Below are positions 56,834 through 64,000 of a stretch of 64,000 nt of DNA, piece by piece. The position numbers were made by a program, and so were the translations under genes. The notes beneath the pieces are model-generated. The model ran no database searches and had not been told where the DNA came from. It worked only from the letters and a program-made list of their open reading frames with translations. How positions within the stretch are numbered: position 1 is the stretch's first letter; every line of letters begins with the position of its first letter. Origin of the DNA: Cladophialophora immunda (lineage: Eukaryota > Ascomycota > Eurotiomycetes > Chaetothyriales > Herpotrichiellaceae); assembly GCF_000835495.1 (NCBI RefSeq), contig NW_015622543.1, forward strand, positions 1,410,239 to 1,474,238. Reading direction: 5' to 3'.

Positions 56834-56861
56834 CCTCTGGCCCTCTGGCCCTCTGGCCCTC
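56834..56861 (+). repeat. CCTCTGGC tandem repeat
   Basis: Three perfect copies of the octamer CCTCTGGC plus a partial fourth (CCTC), in the presumed leader of the Clr5 gene. Confidence 0.85.
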
Positions 56862-57796
56862 GACCCTCTGTCGCTCCTGTCCCTGCTGATCCCCGACCTC
56901 TGACCTGGCCCTGCTCAGACAGAAAAAGAAAGGACAAGCTGGGAAAGTTGAGATACTCCGCAAGGCCCATGACTCGACAACCCACGAGGCCCCCACCATA
57001 GTTGGGTTGCTGGGATCGTTCAGGCACGCCTCCCCCAAACCCAAGTCCTCAAACTCAAGGGCTAGACGCTGACCCTTGATCCAGGCAGACCAGACCCTTT
57101 CGTTTAAGCCTACCACCCCAGTTCGCCTCAACCGCCCCGTTAGCAACAACCTATTTATCCTTGAAGTCTTCGAGAACATCCACCACCACCCAAGCCAAGA
57201 GACCCTCCACTACCACTACCGTCCACCCTCCCACCGCTGCCCGCCGGCCAAATCACTAAGCTAAACCCGATTCCCAAACAGCCAAGCAGTTTAAAAAGGA
57301 CAAAGCACGGACAAGCAGCCTCGGGCGGGCAGCCCAAACCCCTGTGAACCTTTAGGCATTCATCAAGGCAGCTGGCACGTTTAAACTTTTTTAACTAACT
57401 ACTCACCTTCGACTTCCTGCCCTCGTGGGGTGGATGGAACTCAACCTCGCCTCTCTGCCGACCTCCAACTCTTGCGCCTCGACTTCATTCCTGTCCCTCA
57501 TTTCGGATTTCAGCCTCACCCTCTGTCTAACATTCTTCACCGGTTCCAAGGGTCAACGCATACCTAGCAGCTCCCGGATATCTATTGCGTGATTCTCTAT
57601 CCAGCAGCCTTCATACGCGTCGCAAATTTCGGCCAACCACCGTTTACGCCCGCACTGCCCCCTTCGACCACCCGTCAACCGGAGACATCCCTATCATCCC
57701 AACATGCCTTGTCCTCCAAATCCCTCGATATAATGCACTGATTATTATCGCCAATTCCGCCAAATCGCCCTTGACACTTAAAATCCACTTTCCGCC

Positions 57797-59623
57797 ATGG
57801 CTTCTGCCGACGGCTCGCCTGTCGATCGCAAAAGCAAAATCTCAAAGCGTTCTTCCAACTCATACACCTCGGAAGAGTGGCGGAGACATCGACCTTTAAT
57901 CACCCAGTTATACTTCGAGGAAGGCCGAACCCTCAAGGATGTGGCCGAATACCTGAAAAGAGAATATGATTTTGCGCCCACGTATGTGCCCTTTGCCTAA
58001 TGTTTCATTCACTTTACTTCCTTTCTTGTTACCCATCGGCGCTAACTTGTTCTGATACGAAGTGAGCGCATGTATAAAAGTCGACTCCATACCTGGGGTC
58101 TGGATAAGAAAAAGAAGGAGCACGAAATGCTCGATCTGGTTCGCCAAGGCCTGCAACAAAAGGGCGACGACAAGGACAAAGTCTTTTTGGTGAGAGGAAG
58201 GCAAGTTACCCTCGCCGACGCCTTGCATTACTTCAACCGCAAGGGCATCAAAGACCCTTCGAGCCTTTTGGAGCCTCACAGATCACTATCCGGCGAACTG
58301 TCATCTCCCGAGGATGCCGACGTCAAAACACCGCTGTCATCCAACGATGACGTTCTCAACGCCACCCAAGATGTATCCGATCTTGAAATGACCAGGAGTC
58401 CTATGGATATGAGCGAGCAAGAAAAGGCGCCCCTGGCCTTGAGATTGAGGGCTTCCGATGTTGCCGCCGACCGTCTAGCCATTTTACAACAAGCCTTGAA
58501 TATACCCGAACTCCCGCCGATGCCACCATTCCGCACGATTTCTGTCGAGTCATCGGTCGCGCAAGTCACGGTTTCGGCCGAAGACCAACGATATCAGGAT
58601 GTCATCTTTCAAAACATGCAAAACCACTACATGAATTTGTTCACGGCACGGAATTTGTCCATCCGCAACACTACCGGCACGTGGACTGCAACCTCGGACG
58701 ACGCCCTGGCCGACAGGTTTTACTATTCCATGTACCATGGTTATTCATTTCTCTGGAACGGCCAGCGGGATCGAGCCTTTGACAATTTTTACAAAGCCTT
58801 TGCGCTCATCGAAGGTCTGTTAAAGGATGATCATGTTGGCTTCATGATTTACATCTTTGACCTGATCATCCGACATGACGGAACGGGATATGAAGAACCC
58901 TTACTCATGCTTTTAAAACACTTGGCCGACATGGCCAAAACCGTCTTCGAGTGCGAAGAGCACCCCATCTACATTATTGCTACGCACATGCACGATGCCA
59001 CCGCGTCGCGAGCCTGGTTAGCCGAGTCCACCTTGCGTAGACTGCTCGATTTCTTCCAAGATAGCATAGGGTACTTCCACCCCGAAACGATCGCCTTGCT
59101 ACAGACCTTTGCAAGTGGTCTCCTGAATCGGGAACATTTTGCCGAAGCCGCCGTCAGATTCCAGCAGCTGGTTGATGCTTTCGAAACCACTGTGAACAAA
59201 CGATGCTACGAGGCTTGCTACGCTCTGCGGTCGACTTCGGAAGCATTTTTCCACATGGAAGAGTACACGCAGGCACTCCAAGCCATCAATGCGGCGCTGG
59301 AACGGTGCCAGACGTTGCCGCGGCCTGAGGAACGTGAGATCTACGTCCGATGCTTGCGAGGATTGGCCGAGATCTCAAATCGTCTGGGTCGGAAGGAGGA
59401 AGCCAACGAAACCATGCAACATGTGGTTGATATCTGCCGGGACGCATTCGGACCTGAACATCCATTCACGAACCGTGCTAGGATGCATCTCAAAACAATT
59501 TTAAAAGGCGACGCAACGAGCGACTCTGCGATCCCACCAATGGTTTACAGGCTGGGCCGCGGTGGCAACGCCGCCAAATATATCTGGATTTCTCGATCAA
59601 GTCCCACTCGATTGCAGGCTTAA
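57797..59623 (+). CDS. Clr5-domain protein with TPR-like C-terminus
   Basis: Exons 57797-57981 and 58063-59623 give 581 residues. The Clr5 domain lies at about 24-75: YTSEEWRRHRPLITQLYFEE, then TLKDVAEYLKREYDF.PTERMYKSRLHTWGLDKK, a helix-turn-helix-like fold split by the intron after AP. A low-complexity linker follows. From about 225 to the end are helical, TPR-like pairs (YHGYSFLWNGQRDRAFDNFYKAFALI; CYALRSTSEAFFHMEEYTQALQAINAALE; LRGLAEISNRLGRKEEANETMQHVV; the last ends FGPEHPFTNRARMHL). Clr5 was first seen in a fission-yeast heterochromatin-silencing factor; filamentous fungi have many copies, mostly unstudied and presumed nuclear. The upstream 700 bp look like a long leader. Confidence 0.85.
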
Positions 59624-61063
59624 TGCGATCAGGGATTTTGAATCCTCAGAGAAAACAAAAGGGAAACAACAAAACAAACGACACGACTGTTACGACGTTT
59701 CATGACGGGATTGATAGGATGGTTGCGTCTGTCCGCCTTTCGCTGGTTTTACATACCCTTGTATCGTTGCATGGTTTTTTTGGGAACAGAGCGAAGTCCC
59801 CAGTTGGGCTCACCAGGCATTGGAGTGTTCACAGCACATGAGTACATGTTCTTGAGAAGGAAAGATTTGTGACGGCCTCTTATGTAGCTTGGAAGCTTTT
59901 GGCGGTGTTGAGGCTGGCTAGTTTTTTTTTTGGTGGTTGGCTTTCGGAGCATTTGCGCGGCCGTTGAAAGTTTGTTTACTTGGTGGCGGCGACGGGCCCT
60001 ACCACGCATTTCGGAGTGCTCTGGGGCCGGACATGCGATCTCGGGTTGATTGCGTACGACATGCAGGATGGGTCTTCTGTCGAACGATCGGCGTCACAGT
60101 ACGGAACTCCTGCTTGCAGACCTGTGAAGCGCAGAGCCACCAGGCGTACGATATAAAAGGGGAGACGCCTATCTCGGTGCACACGAGGACATTTCGTCGA
60201 CAGGCACTTGGTGAGACATCGGACTGCAGTCTGCAAGTAGTGGCGGGGGATTGTGGAGGGCTATTAGGCTTTGTCCCGAGCCCGGGCCTAAACCGAGATA
60301 CTTTTGGGGGCTGATTACAGCATTGTGCGTCGTGGTGGTGCTCGCACGACTCGCTGGGAAGGGGGGGGGACTAAGGCGACCTGAATTTAGCAGCAGGTGC
60401 AGCAATCTGGCCTCTCGTGCCTCTCGAAAGGATTTAGTGGCCCTGGGAAACTTCCGGGGGGCAGCCTCAGCTGCTTCAGTGCCTCGTGCTCGGTTCCTGA
60501 CCCTTGACCCTGGGGCCTCCTGGACCCCCAAGTTACCTGCCCGTAGTACACTGCCTGCGCAGGTCTTATTTCCGCTGCTGGCCAATGCGTTTCTGCAAGC
60601 AAGATGCACACTATCCCTGCGTCTGTTTCCCAGTCCAATCTGTCCGTTCGCGCAGGTCGGAGCCTTTCCTGTTCACCTGCAAGCACTCTATGCCTAACAG
60701 AGAGCCAGAGAGCCAGAGAGCATGAGATGACGACCAAAGACTCAAGTTTCAGGGGGTCAATATCCTGTACGGAGTCCCGCGTAGCCGTTGACACCCCCTC
60801 CACATTTGGGTGGTCTCTCCCGCTAGTTGAGGAACCATTGAAGCCCCTCTTCAGCCACCCTAATCATCGTACAACGCCCAAGAACCCGCCGGGACTCGGC
60901 TCCGGATTTGTTTGCGCCGTGTCTTGTTTATTGACTGTCTTCTCTCTCACCGCGATTTCTTTATAGAGCCCAGGAGGCTATATTTCACGCGCAGTCAGCA
61001 TTGGCCGACCGAAGAGACGCTCTCAACCACTCCTAAACCGATTCCCTACCCAATCTGCCCGCC
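59624..61063. other. Spacer, 1.4 kb
   Basis: 3' side of the Clr5 gene and promoter of the hydrolase. Overlapping frames at 60251-60697 (+) and 60169-60803 (-) have no recognisable motif. A short T run is at 59922-59930 and a G run at 60361-60369. Confidence 0.4.
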
Positions 61064-62651
61064 ATGGTGTCCGCATCGGAAAAATACTACATCAAAGATG
61101 CAATCTCGAAACCAGCCGTCCACCACGAGTCATTCCAGAAATTATGGGAGACCAAATGGAAGGGCCCTGTATGTGGAAGACCCAAGGGAAGCTGACTCAC
61201 AATGACTTACGAAAATTTGGACAGTGCGCAATGGGCGTCTATCCCTTCATGTTCGGCAGTATCAAGGACTTTGAGCCAATTGCGGAAGAAATTATCAAGG
61301 TGCCTCTTTGCGACTTCTTCTCCCCCTAAAACTTCCGCTGAGTCCCACTGCAGAAAGGCTTGAAGGAGCCATACGACTGGGATGAGTACGCGCAGATATA
61401 CTTCCCCAAGGCCGAAGAGCTCAGCAAGATTGCGGAAGAGGCGGAGAAGGCGGGTGAGATAGAGAAAGCCTCAGAGTATTACCTGCGGAGCTCCGCCGTC
61501 TACCGTGTCTCGCGATTCCCTACACCACGGTCAGAGAAACAGAAATATGCCTGGACCATCGGGAAAGAGATGTTTTACAAGGGTGCAGCGTCAGTGAAGT
61601 CTTCCAATGCGCAGTTTCGTGACGATGGCTGACTGGCGGTGGAAACAGTCTGCTGCCGCATCCTATCAAAGAAGTTCGGATTCCTCACAAGCATGCCATC
61701 CAAGGGGAGGGCGATGTCGTTCCTGTCAACTTTCTCGTTCCTCCGACTGCCTCCCCAGAGTCTCCCGCTCCGTGTGTCCTCATCATCACCGGACTTGACG
61801 GCTACCGAACTGAACTAGCAGTGTGGCAGCAGGGCTTCCTGGAAAAGGGGGTGGCTACGATTATTGCTGAGATCCCAGGCACTGGCGACTCTCCGGCCCT
61901 TCGTCAGGATCCCACCAGTCCTGATCGTCAATGGTCCAGCGTTCTGGACTGGATCGACACCCAAAAGGAAATCGACAACAAGAAGGTCATTGTCTGGGGC
62001 TTCTCGACTGGTGGCTACTATTCGCTTAGACTAGCTCACACCCACAAAGACCGAGTCTTCGCCAGCATCAGCTTAGGCGGCGGATGTCATCACGTAAGTC
62101 TACCTTCTGTCTATTCCCCCCCAAGCCGCAATCAAGCCCTTTACGAGGCTGACTTAGGTTTCAGATGTTTGACCGGGAGTGGCTTGAAAATGTGAACAAA
62201 CTCGAATATCCTTTCGATCTCGCCAGCACCTTGACTTACAAATTCGGCTACCCCGACCTGGAATCATTCATCCAAGACGCTGGCAAGTTCTCGCTATTGA
62301 ACGACGGCACCCTGGAGAAACCCTGTACCAAGGTATTGTTGGTCAACGGAAACGACGACGAAATCTTTCCGATTGACGACCTGTTTGTGGCTCTGGAACA
62401 CGGCGGACCAAAGTTGGCGAGAATGGTCAAGGGCAAGAAACACATGGGAGTAGGTGTTCCACAAAACCTGTCACAACCTCTCAAGGGGCCCCGTCCCATT
62501 GTCGTATGTGCTTTGTCTGCTCGAAACTAACGCTTGCAAACAGGAACCGGACAGTTTCTTCATCATCTTGCGGTGGATCCACGGAGTGCTTGGACTGGAT
62601 GGCAACATAATGGACCAAATGAAGCAGTTGCCCTCGCGCACGAAGTATTGA
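61064..62651 (+). CDS. Ayg1-like alpha/beta hydrolase
   Basis: Six exons: 61064-61168, 61225-61299, 61354-61589, 61649-62093, 62165-62449 and 62544-62651. All join in phase, giving 417 residues. The N-terminal cap matches the Ayg1 group: FQKLWETKWKG, then GVYPFMFGSIKDFEPI, YYLRSSAVYRVSRFP and KQKYAWTIGKEMFYKGAA. The hydrolase fold has the oxyanion strand CVLIITGLDGYR and the nucleophile elbow WGFSTGGYYS. The acid is probably in NGNDDEIFPIDD, and the His in KGKKHMG sits right at the end of exon 5. Ayg1 of Aspergillus fumigatus shortens a heptaketide naphthopyrone in DHN-melanin synthesis; relatives split other C-C bonds. No polyketide synthase or other pigment gene is in the window, so the substrate is open. 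Confidence 0.9.
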
Positions 62652-63671
62652 GTACTTTTGCGAGAAAGCGCATGGGTTCATGGGGCGATCAATCCGTCTT
62701 CTTGTATTTGCTCTTCAGCGTGAATTGTATAGCAGCTCATGGTGGTACAGTTTAGATGGATATAGGGAGCGCACGCGCAGGATAGCACCATGCGGACAGG
62801 ATTTGCAGAAGTACGGAGTCCAGCGAAAAGCCATGTGTAGAATCCTAGAATTGCAGCACTGTTGTCGATAACGCACCCTTCCGTGGCTATCCAGCATTGC
62901 AAATTACCTCGACAATCTACGGGCTACGTTGTATATACCTCACTGTCCAAGCAGTCGGTTAGGTCGCTCAAGCCAGTGGCCAACCCGAACTCGGCCGTTG
63001 GGTGAACCACCAAGCTGGGTTAGCCCTATCCGGCACGATTTCTTGATTGGTACTGGGCCCTAAGCCTGCCCTATCTCCTATCTACCTAGCTGCTTCTGCA
63101 CCGAGTAACGGGCACTGGTGGCCTCAAGCAGCGCCTATCAGTGGGCTTGTGCATTGGCGGGGATCGTCGGGCGGGACAGCCTATCTGGTAATGCACGCGA
63201 CCCTCAATGCGCCGTCCCTCTTCCCTGCTTGTGTCCTCGCAGTTGTTGATCCTCAGGCAAAATAGCCTGTTTTTCAGTGTCCTTCTATAAATTCACGACA
63301 CGTCCAATGGCCCTGTGAGGTTGCAGACGCCTTCAACCCGATCGCGTGTTAGATTTCCAGAGCTTGGGCTGGTAGAAGTGGGTGTTCACCTTTGGCTCTT
63401 GCATTGGGACCTCTATTCGTCTGCGCGCCGGAATCTGTGCTCGATTCTCCACCAGCTTCAGAAAATTATGCTCTGACGTCCTCAGCTCACCACCCACGCG
63501 ATCGCAATCCGGAACCTTCCGCGGGATGACCTTGTTCTTTTCCAGTTCTCGATGACTGCGTTCGCTGTGTATCTGAGTGTGGAAATCTCCCTTCGCCAGA
63601 ACATCCAAGTTTGCCAGACAGACGACGAAGCCGCAGCGCAGCGCAAATCCCGCTGAACACAGAATCGCACC
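62652..63671. other. Spacer, 1.0 kb
   Basis: 3' side of the hydrolase and promoter of the last gene. Short frames only; no motif is seen. Confidence 0.45.
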
Positions 63672-64000
63672 ATGGTCACCGTTACAAAGGTCCTTCGGCG
63701 GGCGAGCGCTGCCAATTTCTTTGACAATGGGAACTCAAGCGGCGAGTCTTCGAGAAGACCCTCAGCGGCTGACGCATCTACTCCTCGGCGGCCCAGTCTT
63801 GCGGCCTTGTCCCTGCGCCTCTCGTCATGGTCGAAGAAGTCGCATTTGTCAAAAGGAGACGAGACAGATGCCGACTCTACGTGAGTACTTTCATGAGGGA
63901 GCTGCGTGACAAGTCGACTGCGATGCTTATATCTGTTCTGACAGGCAAAAGTTATGGGATGCTGTCCTATCCTTACCGGATGAAATCGCAGCCCAAATCC
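63672..64000 (+). CDS. 5' end of a gene cut by the right edge
   Basis: Exon 1, 63672-63880, starts MVTVTKVLRRASAANFFDNG and is rich in Ser, Arg and Ala. A GTGAGT donor in phase 2 is followed by exon 2 from 63945 (AG after TCTGAC), reading QKLWDAVLSLPDEIAAQI up to the window end. 'LPDEIAAQI' has the look of an F-box start, in which case this would be another F-box protein with a disordered N-terminus, but too little is present to be sure. Confidence 0.55.

Larger units (their letters stand above)
54039..57796. other. Long gene-poor region, 3.8 kb
   Basis: Cupin promoter on the left and Clr5-gene promoter and leader on the right. From 56500 to 57790 the + strand is strongly C/T-rich with simple repeats, typical of a long leader. 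A minus frame at 56601-57179 is a by-product of these repeats. No transposon ends or RNA gene is noticed. Confidence 0.45.

Noticed and set aside
56601..57179. 192-codon minus-strand frame
   Set aside because: It coincides with the C/T-rich repeats and gives repeated EGQRARGPE-type strings; there is no domain or splice evidence.
60169..60803. Overlapping frames of about 140 codons on both strands
   Set aside because: Composition is unlike the real genes and no family is recognised; treated as chance.
1..64000. CRISPR array, rRNA, tRNA or intact transposon
   Set aside because: No spaced direct repeats, no T-arm consensus with a matching cloverleaf, no terminal repeats with transposase or reverse-transcriptase motifs were seen by eye. 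A tRNAscan or RepeatMasker run would be decisive.

Overview
The window is nuclear DNA from a filamentous ascomycete (Pezizomycotina). The evidence is: short GT-AG introns, mostly 45-150 bp, with GTAAGT/GTATGT-type donors and CTAAC/CTGAC branch motifs; monocistronic genes on both strands; fungal-only families (Zn2Cys6 regulator, Clr5, DUF1996, Ayg1-like hydrolase, NmrA-like, EthD); and closely fungal YPT1, SSL1 and Hsp70 proteins. A Polycomb SUZ12-type gene argues against Aspergillus-like Eurotiales, which are known to lack PRC2. I cannot name the species.

Left part (1-24 kb), mostly conserved housekeeping genes. In order: a possible 3' tail of a gene cut by the edge; an EthD-domain protein (-); a cytosolic Hsp70 (-); a doubtful membrane-protein gene with an in-frame stop (-); the H2A.Z chaperone CHZ1 (+); a large single-exon SUZ12/VEFS-box protein (-); the TFIIH subunit SSL1 (-), sharing a 285 bp promoter region with an M1 aminopeptidase (+); and the Rab GTPase YPT1 (+). 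CHZ1 and SUZ12 are two chromatin genes that converge across about 1.9 kb.

Middle part (24-47.5 kb), more accessory. In order: a Ser/Thr-rich single-pass surface protein (+); an F-box-like protein (+); an unidentified 164-residue protein (-); a secreted DUF1996 protein (-); an asparaginase-ankyrin fusion with one abnormal splice donor (+); an NmrA-like protein (+); an SHB17-like histidine phosphatase (+); a frameshifted gene relic (+); a secreted-looking NUP-family protein (+); a YIH1/IMPACT-like regulator of Gcn2 signalling (-); and an aquaglyceroporin with an altered first pore motif (-).

Right part (47.5-64 kb). An amidohydrolase (+), a Zn2Cys6 transcription factor (-) and a cupin (-) lie together and could form a small regulated catabolic module. 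They are followed by 3.8 kb with C/T-rich simple repeats leading into a Clr5-domain protein (+), an Ayg1-like alpha/beta hydrolase (+), and the 5' end of a gene that runs off the window (+).

No rRNA, convincing tRNA, intact transposon, CRISPR array or biosynthetic megasynthase was seen. Exon coordinates were worked out by hand from splice motifs and reading phase. No single exotic system stands out. The best leads are the GA-AG-type intron in the asparaginase gene, the SUZ12 protein with an extra Cys/His module, the secreted NUP protein, the aquaglyceroporin pore variant, the amidohydrolase/regulator/cupin module and two apparent broken genes.
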